The notes under the pieces are model-generated. The model had not been told where the DNA came from. It did not search any database and worked only from the letters and a program-made list of their open reading frames with translations. From Endotrypanum monterogeii (lineage: Eukaryota > Euglenozoa > Kinetoplastea > Trypanosomatida > Trypanosomatidae), in the NCBI GenBank assembly GCA_000333855.2, contig CM007320.1:2647684-2711683 (forward strand): a stretch of 64,000 bases of DNA. The letters are read 5' to 3'. Both the position numbers and the translations under genes were made by a program. Within the stretch, counting starts at the first letter, position 1. Each line of letters begins with the position of its first letter. Below, piece by piece: positions 30,859 through 43,020 of the stretch.

Positions 30859-31236
30859 AATATATGCAGCCCATCAACAACAAAAAAGGGAGACGGACAG
30901 CGTTGACAGTTGAACACCTCCAAGTGGATCAGCGTTAGTTGAGGGAGCTTCAAGCTGTCCTTTTTTTTTTTCTACTTTGACTGAGATGAGTGTGTAACTT
31001 CTCACTTGGATGCAACATTTCGTTTTTTAGCTTGTCATGTCTTTTCCGCCTCCCGTTTCGTGATTGTGGCGCGGTTTCTTGAAAAAAAAAAACCGTTTGC
31101 GTTCCTTCGTTTCTCCTCCTTTAGCTATATATATTCTGTGACGCTTTATTTTGGTTAATTTGTGCCCCCTACCTTTCTTTTTCGTGTCCCGAGTACTCTC
31201 TTCATTTTTTTTTTAAATCTTCAAATGTTCTCGCCC

Positions 31237-31265
31237 ATATAATATATATATATATATATATATAT
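31237..31265. repeat. (TA)n microsatellite
   Basis: About 13 TA units. Confidence 0.9.
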
Positions 31266-33555
31266 TGCTTCCACACACCAGTTTGTGTATTACACCCGCA
31301 TCGAGAAAAAACATATATACATATATATATACGTGACCTCTTAGCTTTCACCGCTCTAGTGTGGTGTTTTGTTGATTTCTTTTTCACTAGTATTACGTAG
31401 GGCTTTTTTTTTCTGTTTTGCCCCTCTGCTCTTTTACCCATTTCCCCCTTTTTTAAAAATTCGACAGAAAATGTTTTTCGACTCGAGTATTTTTCCCCTT
31501 TGAGCTCTTGTATCCCTTTCATTTCTTTACTTCCTCTTTTTTGCCTCCCCTCCCTCCCTTCCTTCTCCTCTTTTTTTTTTTTGAGTATTATTTCTTATTG
31601 TGTTACCAGAAGGTCTCTCCCCCTTTTTCGCCGTTTTTTTTTCTGAATCAAAAGTTGCGTGAAGGAATGCAAAACATTCACATTTTTCGATTCAGCCGTC
31701 CCCCCTTCATTCCTTCTTCGCCTATCACCTGCAAGAGCCTTTGTTGTGCACCAGTCCTGCCTCACGTGTCTTGATCTTTTTTTTTCCCGCTTCTCCTTTT
31801 CTTGGTGGTACGCAGAGCGAAAGGAGGGAGGAATGCATAGGCAGCAATAAGGAGTGTATGGCGAGGTGGAGGAGGAGACAAAAAAGTCAATTCCTGAATA
31901 AGTACAAATAAAAGGGGTTTGAGTTGGGGAGTAGGGATATATTTTATCCTAATCATCTTTGATGATTCTTTTCGGGGTTCTCATCGTTTTTTTAAATGTA
32001 TTTTAATTCTTTTCATTTTTATTTTTATGATTCACGTGTCTTATCTTTTTTACATTTTTTTTTCTGCTCTCTGTCTTGCTCCTCTAGTACTCCCCCGTGA
32101 GTGTTTCATGATTTACACCTTCGTTTTTCGTTTTTTTTATTTTTGAACGTCTCTGTTCATAATATTCATCGTTTTCCGTTCGCTAGCTGCTCATCAACCT
32201 CACGCACTTACTCAACCTCTCGACAGTGTAATGCTGAGAGAAGAATACAACGCGAAACGTCTCACCGACAGGTTGTCGAAAAAAATCGAAGGTGTTATGT
32301 TTTTTTTTTCCCATTACCCCTCCCCCCAAAAGAATTCACGAGCAGAGAGAGAAACAGCCTTGTCATTGTTTTATGCACCCACGCACGCCCTCCCCTCCTT
32401 CTCCAGCTTGGTATCAGTTTTCTTTCACTCTTCCCCTCCGAAGTGCTTCTCTTTTTATGAATCGATCTGTATTTTGGGCACATACCTTCGTACATTTTTT
32501 TCTTTTTCTTTTTCCATGTTTTTCCCCCCTCTCCCGCTGAATCGGCAAGAAGTATTTCAGTCTTTTTTCCTATTTCGAGCGAGCGTGCGGTTCTCCAGCA
32601 CTTGCTTTTCCCCCGCACCTCTTCGACTAAGATCCCTTCGAAGTTGAGTTAATGGTTATTATTTTTTTATATGTGGTACCGTTTTTTTTTTTTTTGAAAT
32701 ATATAATCGAAGCCTCTCTCTCCCTCTCTCCACTTCAAAGGAAATGCTGGCCCTGGTGAGAGTGGGTGTGCGTGAAGTGAGCACGACTCTCCCCGATCTC
32801 GTATGTGTGTGCGCGTCTGGGGGGATGCCGCTGTTTCTCGACATTAGTATTATTATTTCATGTTGGCCTTCTTCCACCGTGAATTTGCCTCTTTTTGTGA
32901 TAATTTTCGTTGACTGATTATACAATATGCGAGTGCGTGTGTGTACATATGCGCTTTATTTTCAGCTCGTGTGTAGGAGGGAGTGTGCTATGCCCCCCCC
33001 TCCCCCCCCCCGGAGGAAGGGAGGATGAGATTTCTTTTTTTTTTTTTGTAGCAGACATCGTTTCATTTACCCCCACATTCCTTTCTCTCCCCTCCTTCCA
33101 CACTGTGACAACTCACTTTGCATAATTTCAGTTTCTTCCCTCCATGCCACGCTTTCGGCATGACATTCCTCTGTTCCCCCCTTTTTTCAATGCTTTCTAT
33201 CAGACTCTCAAGTCGTTGTTCCCCGCACCACCTCTAGCGACGCTTCATTTTTATATTTGATTATTTTGGGGTTTCCTGTATCCATCGCACTCCATCTATC
33301 TTGCCTCAGGCTCCGTTTTTATCCCCTTCTCGCCCTGTAATATTCTTGCTTTGAAACCTGTGAGAAGCAGCTTTTCTTTACCCCCCATTTCCATGTTTCG
33401 TACACGGTCTTCTTTCCTTTCCCGGCTCGTCTTTGCTTCCCTCAGGTGTGTGGCAAATTTAGTGATGGAACAACAACAAAAAATATTAATTTCACAAAAG
33501 ACAGGACTCAGAAAGAATTGAAAGTGATTCACTACACGTGCCACTCCGGTTCTCA

Positions 33556-33557
<2 letters not shown>

Positions 33558-33642
<85 letters not shown>
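33558..33642. repeat. (TG)42 microsatellite, longest in the window
   Basis: 85 bases of uninterrupted TG. Such tracts can adopt Z-DNA and are prone to length variation. Confidence 0.98.
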
Positions 33643-33643
<1 letters not shown>

Positions 33644-35585
33644 CGTCTTCGCGTCGAATTTCTCACACTAGATGTTCCCTCTTTTCTTCTGATGGTTTGG
33701 ATTTATTTCCGTTTTCCTACTTCTTGTATGCATGATGGGCTGCCCGCCGCGGTATGAGGAGGCCGAGGATTCGTTCCGTCGACAGGGCCAGTCCGTGTTT
33801 CCGGCTGCAGTGATATATTTATATAGTTAAAGTCGGTGTGCGTATGTACGGGGGCAGGGTAGGCGTGGCTCTATGAGTACTAATTTTTAAAGATTATTTC
33901 TCGGTGTGCGCATATAACTTTCCTCTGTTCCACGTCCATGAGCAATTGACCGCTGAGGCGCACGCGTGGTGAAGGTGTTGGTGGCTCTCTGGAAGTGGTA
34001 TTTCTTTCACATTCATTGGATGCGAGGCGGGACATGGGAAAATTTGGATGTTTTTTATTCACTAGTTGAAGCCCTACTCTCGCGAGGCGCATACCACCTC
34101 TCTCCTCCTACCGCTACACCAGATCACAGGGAAGAAGGGAAAAAGCGTCTACAGCTTCTGCAGTAAAAAGAAAAAGAGTTCTCCACTCGGGGAAAAAAAT
34201 ACAGGCTGTGGAAACGACTTGGTGACACGTGACGTTGGGCGGGGACACAACTTCCAAACTCGATTGTGTACGACTGGAGAAGACGTTGCATCCAGGCTTA
34301 TTTACGCATGTGCGTGTGTGCGTAGTCACATTAGAGAGATTGGTGAAAATTGTCGTATGAAAACCACTTTCTCCACTTCTACGGTTTTGTGCACGCGTTT
34401 TCTCTTTAGAGTGCATCGAAGAGTGAGGTCACTTGCTTCATCAGGATCTGCAAGGTCCGTTATTCCCCCCCTTTTTTCCATCTTACTTCCCCCCTCCTCC
34501 CACTATACACACGTCATCTCCATCTCCCTCGCATAACCTTCCAGTTATATGTATATTTCAGAAGCATCGGGAGAAAAAAAAAGCCTACGCGAGTCGAGGA
34601 GAAAGTGTGAAAATGTGCACACACAGAAAAAAAATGCGAGATTTTGGAGTGGGTATCCATACAAACCATCGATTAGTGGGATATTGAGGGGAAAAGTACA
34701 GAAAATATGTATACACGCTCGTCCATGGAAGGATATACGCGCATCATATGGGAGGGCTAGGTCTACATAAAAAAATGGTATTATTGCATATTTTGGTAAT
34801 ATTCACACACATCTGTCTTCGATGAACACACATCTCGTAAGGGGTTTTTTTTTTTTACCGCTTCTCTTCGTTTCTTTAATGGTGATTGTTTGTTTCCCCT
34901 GATATCTTGTGCGTTTAATTTCACTTCCCTTTCTCTCAACGACAAGTACATTTTTATGTCTCTCGTTCTCGAACGTTTGCGCGTGTTTTTTATTGAGTAC
35001 TGTTTCCCCCCTTTTACCTCTCGTGTTCATCATCTCTTCTGTGCGTGTCTTCGCCTCAAAAAAAAAAAAATTGGCACAAACGCTCTCTACCCCGGGAATG
35101 GTGTTTTTTTTTTTCTATCGCCTGCGTACCGCATACTGCGCATGCCTTTTTTTTTTTTTTCGCATGATGGGCACGGAGTCAAAATGAATCTTGTTCTCTT
35201 CTTTCTTCTTCTGTCTTGCCGACGATCTCTGGATATATAGGTGGGACCTCTGCCTTAGCCCCCCAAAACTTTAAAAGCAATGTTTTTGTTACGTGCTTCC
35301 TGCCATCTTTTTCACTTTTCCCGAGGAAGCTACTAGATTAACCCCTTGCTCTGTAAGGGGGGCGAGGGCAATGTACAGTTACTGTCGAGTGCGCCTGCTC
35401 GCATCCGAAAATCTACGTTTGTCAAAGGCTCGTGCGCACCACTCTCTCACGCATTTTCGTTTTTGTTATTTCTGTATCTCGATCGCCCTCGCATCTCGCG
35501 CTCTTCAATTTTGTCTGTCTTCCCCGGGAGGGGTGCTGTGGAGGGTGGTGGTGATGCATACACGAGCATCTCTCTCTCTCTCTCT

Positions 35586-35624
35586 TATATATATATATAT
35601 ATACATATATAGATATATATATAT
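35586..35624. repeat. (TA)n microsatellite with CA and GA interruptions
   Basis: Preceded by a TC dinucleotide run, so the tract passes from (TC)n to (TA)n. Confidence 0.9.
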
Positions 35625-36682
35625 GGGACCTGTATTTAGGGTCTAGTTGTATCGTCTCGCCTTCTATTTCTTTCCCGCATTTCTCATATTTGATTTTTAT
35701 TAAAGGGAAATACCAAGTGGACATTTCCTCTTGTTTTCATTTCATTTTCTTCTTCCCCCCCCTCCCCCCCCACTCATCTGAACAGATTTCAACTTTTTCT
35801 TTTTTTTTTCTTCGTTTTTTTTTTTTCTGCTTATCGAGTTGTGTATTTATTGTATGTTGTGTGTGCTGTCGTTCGGACTAATTTTTTTTTTTATATATTA
35901 TGTGTGCTCCTCCTCTTCTCGGCATCCTTTCGGTTTTACCTCCCTCCCCCCCCAATCACCCCTTTTCTCCTCTCCCTTATACATTTACATTACCCGCCGC
36001 TGGTTTTCTTACCTACTTTCTTATCGGAGCACGCGATGCTGCTTCCTTTCCATTCTGGATGTTTTTTTTTTTTTTTTCTGTGCTCCAAGGTCGAGACACC
36101 TGATAACATGCGCTCTTCGCTATTTTAAAGGGGATTTTGTTTCTTTTTTAGCTTTAGTTTTTTTGTTTACGTTTTACTTCGCAACTTCTTCCCCCTTTTC
36201 AATGTTTTCTCTCTGGTGTGCCTTCATCACTCCTTATTTTCTAACTTTGTACTTTTCATTTTTTTTTTTCCCATCGTGGTGTGCTTGTGTGCTCTCTTCT
36301 TTTTTTTTTTCACTCCGTCTTTTCACACGTTATAGGTCTTGTATATCCTTTCAAACAGCCTCTTGCGCATTCTTTTGTTTCTCTTCCACTTAATCCCCTT
36401 CCTCGCTTTCTCGTTCACCTTTAGTTTTTTGATCTCACTTGCTTCCCCCTGTGGGCGTGAGTCGACACCGCAGCCCTCCCTTTCTCTCCCCCTCCCTGTC
36501 TCGCATTTTTTTTTTCTCGTCGAGTGCGTCGATGCTCGCGTCTTCTATTGCTCTCCAAAATCCCTTCCAATCCCTTCAACACGTTCTGCTTTTCTGTAGT
36601 TTTGCCGAGATCTCGCGTCGGGGACTCACTCGTTTTCCTTTTTCACCAACTTCACAACCTGCTCCTCCCTCCAGCGATACGT

Positions 36683-36688
36683 CATATA

Positions 36689-36724
<36 letters not shown>
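36683..36724. repeat. (TA)n microsatellite
   Basis: About 20 TA units with one GTA interruption, shortly before a purine-rich island. Confidence 0.95.
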
Positions 36725-36725
<1 letters not shown>

Positions 36726-38978
36726 GCTGTCCTCTTTTCGCTCTTGAATGCCGTCCGTGGTTTCGCGGCGTCAGAACGGGTCACTCATGTTTTCGTGAGA
36801 AGAAACAGAACTTAAAGATGAAGGAGAAAAATAAAGATATTAATATGGAAAATGCACAAGATTTGAAAAGAGGATTGCCGAAGACCTGGCACCGTCAAGA
36901 GTGGACAAAATGAAATATACAATGCACAATGTATGTACGTATAGCTCAAAACAATTCGTAGAAGGACAGCCATGCTGCGGCAATCGAGAAAGATGGACGA
37001 AAGAGAAACACCACATTATAACTTCCATACAACACATATAAATAGGTGTATCATCAGTATTGAGTCGATGAGCTGGGAGGGAAAAAAAAATTGCAAGAGA
37101 GCGACAGAAAAGGAGGAGATAGGAAACGAATACAAAAAATCCAAAAGGAAAATGTCAGTGACAGACACAAATGAAAATCTCTTCACTGCTTGTTCTATTT
37201 CGATTAGATGTTGGTTTAAAATTTTCCATTTTTTTTTTCTACAAGACGCTTTCTCGAATGTTTCTCCACATGCACATTTCAATGACTTCACCTCTTTCTT
37301 GTTTCCAGCTCATTTTGCACACAAAACCATGCTGTTGCTTCGAAAATGTTTCCTCAGTGACTGCTATACATGGGTTCTTGCTATTTTTTTTTTTTCATAT
37401 AGCATTGCTTTAAGGAAAAAAAATTTTTTTCTTACTTGCTTTTTAATTACAATTATTGATTTTGATTTTTTTTTTCATCTTGAATTTTTTTCCGGCTTCC
37501 CCCTCCTTTTTCATGAACCGAACTGGAGTTTTTATTTACAGTATTTTTTTTTGATTTTTTCTTCCTCTTTTTCCATCTTCAGAACTCTCTTTTGTTGCGT
37601 TTCCAAATCTTTTTCCCCCTCTTTCCCCCTCTCTTCTCTTGTTCGCACTCGATTTTTATTTTTCTTCATCATTGGCTTTTTTTTTTCACTCGTATAAGTC
37701 GTCGTGCTTTGGTTTTTTTTTTTGAATTTTTTCAATTTTTTTTTTTTTTGGATTCATTTTAGTTCATCTAACGTATCGATCAGTCTACCTCATTACGTCT
37801 ACACACCGTTTTCTGTATATGTATATATACATATACATCTGCATACCTCTTTTTCTTCGCTAGTCTAACAGAAAAAAAACAACAACATACACAGGAGCAT
37901 TATGAAGAGGTGCTGAATTTATGTTGGTTGCTCCCACTCTTCGAATTCTCGTAGAGCTTGCCGGTGCTTGTTTCCCTCTCTTTTTCATTCCTAGTCTTTA
38001 GCTACTCACTTGTGTGTTGTCTGCTGCTTCTTGTCTTCCCCATATCCTCTAAACATACTCCCATGGGGTCAAGCGCGTATGTACACACCAAACAGACGGA
38101 TTAAAATTTTAATTTTCTCCTCCTCCCCTTCCAGGCTGTTCTCTTCTTTTTTTTTTTCTAGGGGTTTTTCGCCAACTTTTTTTTTTTTTCGTCCACCCTG
38201 CTTACACGATCACAGCTTTTTTGTCATCTTCTCGTCACGGCCTATCTTGGCTTTCCCCCTTCATGCTTTAAAAAAAAAAATCTAGATCTATCTGTATATC
38301 TGTATCTATATATATGCCAATCTATTTTATCACGTTTTTTCCAGCGAGGATCAGGCGGGGCGATACGGATTAAGGATATGTATTTTCTTATTGTTCCTCC
38401 TCACGGTGCGTGTAGTGCTTGGCATTCCTTCTTTAGCTACGCACTTTGTCTACCTTGGTATACAATTTTGCTCTGTTCTCTCCACTTTTTCTGTGTAGTT
38501 GTGCGCATGTGTGTATGTTTGTCGGCCTCCTCGAGAGAAATATGAAAGCTCGATGGCGTATGTGTAAACAATAAAAAGGTGGGGAGGAAAAACAAATCCG
38601 CATCACGAAAAAAAAAACCTCACTGACTCTTCCACCCACGGGAACACTCCACTCCGTGATTTCCTGAAGCATTCCTATTTCTCCTCTTTTTCGTTTTTTA
38701 GTAACCTTTCCCCCCCTCCCCTCTCCTACCACTTCCAATAGCGCAGCGTAAATAAATGATGCCGATGTTTTCGAGGACTTTGTTACGATCTGTTTAAATT
38801 CCCCAGTGACTTTATTGTTTCCTTGATTGAACAGAAAGGTTTAAACAGAAAAGACGAGCTTCGACTTAAAATTATTTTGCCTGCACTTTTTCTAACTCCT
38901 TTTTTTTCGTTGTTGTTGTCGCTCTTGTTTTTTGAATTCATTTTTCGAATCGAACTTTTTCTCTATATATGTTTATGT

Positions 38979-39001
38979 ATATATATATATATATATATAT
39001 A
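38979..39001. repeat. (TA)n microsatellite
   Basis: About 11 TA units. Confidence 0.9.
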
Positions 39002-42000
39002 GTCTGCCCCGTGTTAAGTGTAAAGTGTCGACCAAACGTTCCTTTCTCAGCTCTGATTTTTTTTTTTTGTGAGGAATCATTTCTGTCGTTCTTCGTGTAT
39101 CCAGTGTCTCTGTGCTTTACTCACGACATCGTCTTTTCCCTACCACTATGGAACTACTCGTACCGATCCTTCTGAGCACTCCAGTGAGGAGAGGGAGGGA
39201 GAGGGGGGGGGGGCGAGGTGATGGGGAACGGCAGACATCCATGTGCGCTGTATCTTGGAGGTCAGGAAAGTGGAAGAGAGAGAGCAATTTTTTAAAGGTA
39301 GAATTTGTCGAGGTCTTCTCTGTGTTTTGTATGTTGCCCCCCCCCCCCTCCGCGTTCGGTTTATTTGTACCCTCCGCAAGTATACACCGCCTGTTGTTTG
39401 GTTACATATTTATTCTTTTGGCTGGGTCTCTACAGACGACTGCACGCGAAGGGGGAGCACACATAGTCAAATGGAAGACTGCGAATTGGAGCAGGGGAAA
39501 CATATTAAGCTGGGGGCTTCCGTTCCTCTCTTCTCTCTTTTTCTCTTTTTTTTTTTCAATGAGCTTTTGATGGGGGTAGAGACGGAATTTATTCCAGAGA
39601 AATTGTATAACATTAACGGAGAGGGGAGATTCCTTTGACTGTTTGCAATGATACACCCCCATCCTCCTCCCCTCACAGATTTGGAGCGGAAGAGGGTGGG
39701 GAGACGGAGTCGACTATCGCGTACTGCTCACATTTTTGACTTTTTCGTGGTCACGATTTCTCTTCTCCGACAAAATAATTGACTTTCATATGGACTACTT
39801 CATTTATGCTCCAGTGTCGTAAAGGCGATGATGTCCCTCTCCTAGTTACTGGTGGTTGTCGAAGGAGGAGACGTTTCTGTGATTTCTATCACCTCCACCA
39901 GCGCGAATATGACATCCTGTGAGGGAGGAATATACAAACACACACACAAAAAACGGAGCGTAGGTGTTGCCACTCTTGTTGAACAACATAAATGGATGCA
40001 TAATGCAAACTGAACCGTCATGTTTTTCCCATGTTCACTTTTAAGCCCCGCATTGTTTTGGTATATATATATATATTTCTTCAAAGGATTTTTTAAATCA
40101 CTGGTAGAACGGAGAGAGAGGGAGACGGAAACATACGCACGCAAACAGTCCTCTTGCTTGCTTCGCCTCTTCGCCTTCTTTTCATTCTGATGTTTCTTTT
40201 GAGGTTTCTGTGTAGTGGTTGCCTTTTCCCTTTCTTTTCCCTCGCGCTTCCCATTTCGCTTTGTGTGAATTCAATTTTTTTCGACTTGTCGTATATTTTT
40301 CTCCGCCTTTCTGTTGTTTGGCGCGCGCCCTCGTTGTTCTTGTGGCTATGAGCTCTTAGGTGAGTGGTAGCTTCGACACGTCCGCATCTGTCTTCGTTTG
40401 AGCGTGATCGTGTGTCTTGAGGGAAATGGTGGTGGTTGGAGGTTTTTAATCTAGTCGCGTCGCAGGGCTCACAAGTCCCACTTCGGTAGCTGTTTCATTC
40501 TCTATCCTGCTCATCGTGACGTTATCTGGGTGACATAGTCTCACATGTGCTCCGCCAACCTTTTTTCCTCTGCTGTACACAAGACACACGGAGGAAGGAG
40601 AAGTGAGCAGAAGCATAAGTTTGACAACATTCAAAGAGAGGGAAAGGAGGAGGAGGGGGGCACATCAGGACGCTCGCTTGTGTATGTGGTATGATAAGGC
40701 GAGGGGGTAATGAATCTTTATTCACCCCCTCCTTCTGTGCCTGACATCTACTACCCCCCCCCCTTGGGGCTGTCTTGAACAACGCTACACAAGAGGGAAC
40801 TACCCTATGCTAGTGCTGGGGGGGGGTGGATGGTACGGCTGGATGGGGAGAGCGCCTCAGTAGACGGACCTTTCTTTCTCACCCCGTTGTGCTGAGTCTC
40901 GTCCTACGTCCTCCTTTTTTCCCCTCGCTGTGAGGGGCAGAAAGCACGTCATGGGTGCTCTATTTTTCTCACACATGACTGCACGGCTTCATCCTTTGCA
41001 ACTTTGCCTGAGGGGTTTGTTCAGACGTTTTTGCCACCGTTTTCCGGTTGTTGATCAATTTGTTCTTCTTTTTCGTGGATTTAGTTCTGGATGCTTTTCT
41101 CGTTACGTCATTGGCTGGACTTTCCCTCATTTCATCTGTTTTTTTTTTTTTTACGTAGAACCCGATTTCTTTCGCTGTTGCTGTATTTATCGTGATGTCG
41201 TTTGCATGTGTGTTGTAAGCGTCCATCGCGCAAAGGGGCGAAAAGAGAGGGAGAGGGAGGGCGGGGTTCTTGACGCCTTGCGCAACACACCCCATTTTTT
41301 TATAAATGTTTCACACCTGATTTAATCTCCTTGGTGGAGGTCCGAGGCTGTTAATTCCGAGTGTGTCTCGAAAAAGGGGTCAAGCTGAATATTTTCTTCT
41401 CCCTCTTGGACAGCGGCGTGCTGCAATAATACAAAGAAATGCAAGAAAATGCAAAGAAACCAGAGAAAGCGAATCATGTGACATCTGTCCCCCGATTTTT
41501 TTTTGTTTGTGGCACCGCTCTTTCAGTGCTCTACCAGGATCTTCTCTTACCACCGAAATTAGTTTTCGTGCCCCCGTTTTCTGGTGTGTATGCATTTCGT
41601 AAAAACACAAAATTATATGTTTTTCGGTGCTTGTGGGCGTGTATGTATGTATGTATGTATGCACTTGCGCGCACGATAGGAGGTTGCAGTTTCTAGATTA
41701 CCTTGATCGGGACTTTTCAGGCTTGATAAAAGAAAAAGGGGGAGAGGGTGGAAGGACTACGTCACACCTTTTGAGCATGTTTTTCTTCTTTTCGTCTTAT
41801 TAAAGTAAAACCTCCAGGTCGCGCTCATTTCTATTAAAAAAAAAAAAACTCTGCGAATTTGTTGTCGCCCATCTGCGACTACATTTCTAGATTCAGTGCG
41901 CCTTTTTTTTCCCGTTACGTTTGCCTCCACTTCGATCCTCCGTCTTATCTTTGTCCCACCTGCTGCCTCTTCCCATTTCCATCTTTGTGTGACGCTTTTT

Positions 42001-42131
42001 TCCCTTTCGTGTGCGTGTGTGTTCCTCGTAGATGGACTGGTTTGTTCTTGCTTTAACTCTCCCACACGTGCATACGAAAACGAATGCAACATGAGAAAAC
42101 ATTTCCAGTTTCTCTCTCTCACCCACACACA

Positions 42132-42133
<2 letters not shown>

Positions 42134-42170
<37 letters not shown>
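42134..42170. repeat. (TA)n microsatellite
   Basis: About 18 TA units near the right edge of the desert. Confidence 0.95.
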
Positions 42171-42172
<2 letters not shown>

Positions 42173-42782
42173 GTCTTCGTGGGAGAGAGAATCTTGTGGC
42201 GTTTCAATTTGATTCACTCCTTTTTTGTTTTGGATAGTTTTAACCATCGTCTCTCTGGCCCATATCCCCGCCACCCGTTGGGCGATTTGTGTCGCACCGC
42301 ATGAATACTTTTGTGTTCCTGCTTCCACCCCTCCGACCTCACTTTTTTTTTTTTTTATCTTTACTTTTGCAGCATCCACTACTATTCCTCCTCATTTTAT
42401 TGAGTGATGCCGAGGGGCCAACAGATCTAATATACTGAGGGAACAGCAAAGATGAAATACATAAAAAGAAAGCGGCCGCATAGAAGCTCCGATGCTACAA
42501 GCATACCGGCCAATGCCTACGAACCGTAGACAGCTGGAGAGAAAGTCAAAGACATGGATACTCACTCACTTTACATTTACGGGGGGAAATGTAAATTAAA
42601 ACATACAAGCGCATTTTTTTTTGTTTCTCTGCTCATCGGACGAAACCGCTTCCAAAGAAGAATCCTTTTATCATTATTCCGGCAAGGAACACAGAGGACT
42701 TCTGCGCTCCCGTCTTCGGTCATCTCATCGTCTCTTATTGGTGGGGTCCTTCTTTTAACGAATCCATTATGATTTCATATAG

Positions 42783-43020
42783 CGCTCTTAATCACGTCAC
42801 TCTTCTTCTGTTGTTCTCCTCTTCTTCCGCTTTCATATCAAACACCTGATTTGCTGCTGTTTTTCGATACCACCCTCCCCCTCTTTTCTCCCACATCTCG
42901 AAATCACCTCGTAATCACCTGGCATTCGCCATGCGCATGAACCCTTTGTTTTTTTCTTTTTTTTCCCATTTCGGCACCCTGATTGTATACGTGCGCCTAC
43001 GTTAAAACAAACATGATGAG
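42783..43020 (+). promoter_or_regulatory. 236-nt AG-free zone and predicted acceptor at 43019-43020
   Basis: No AG occurs from 42783 to 43018. The zone contains several pyrimidine runs, the strongest at 42943-42970. The first AG afterwards is at 43019-43020, inside ATGATGAG. AG-exclusion zones usually precede the used acceptor; if so, the ATGs at 43013 and 43016 are removed and translation would begin at the in-frame ATG at 43076. Confidence 0.45.

Larger units (their letters stand above)
28161..43012 (+). other. 14.85-kb gene-free pyrimidine-rich desert
   Basis: I find no frame with coding character on either strand. The + strand is dominated by C and T with very many T-runs; stretches such as 37380-37760 are overwhelmingly pyrimidine. 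TA, CA and TG microsatellites recur (28387, 29696, 30816, 31237, 33558, 35586, 36683, 38979, 40061, 42134), with short purine-rich islands between (for example 30570-30740, 31806-31925, 34560-34780, 36780-37180, 40570-40900, 42405-42600). Both flanking genes are on the + strand. It could be a very long UTR, a site of non-coding transcripts, a centromere or origin, or a boundary between polycistrons. Confidence 0.7.

Noticed and set aside
30433..30906. A 157-codon frame in the gene desert
   Set aside because: Begins in pyrimidine repeats and ends in TA and CA microsatellites; the middle is merely a purine-rich island.
21547..43012. CRISPR-like or tandem gene arrays in the desert
   Set aside because: Repeats are simple dinucleotide microsatellites and homopolymers; no regularly spaced unique spacers or gene-length units.
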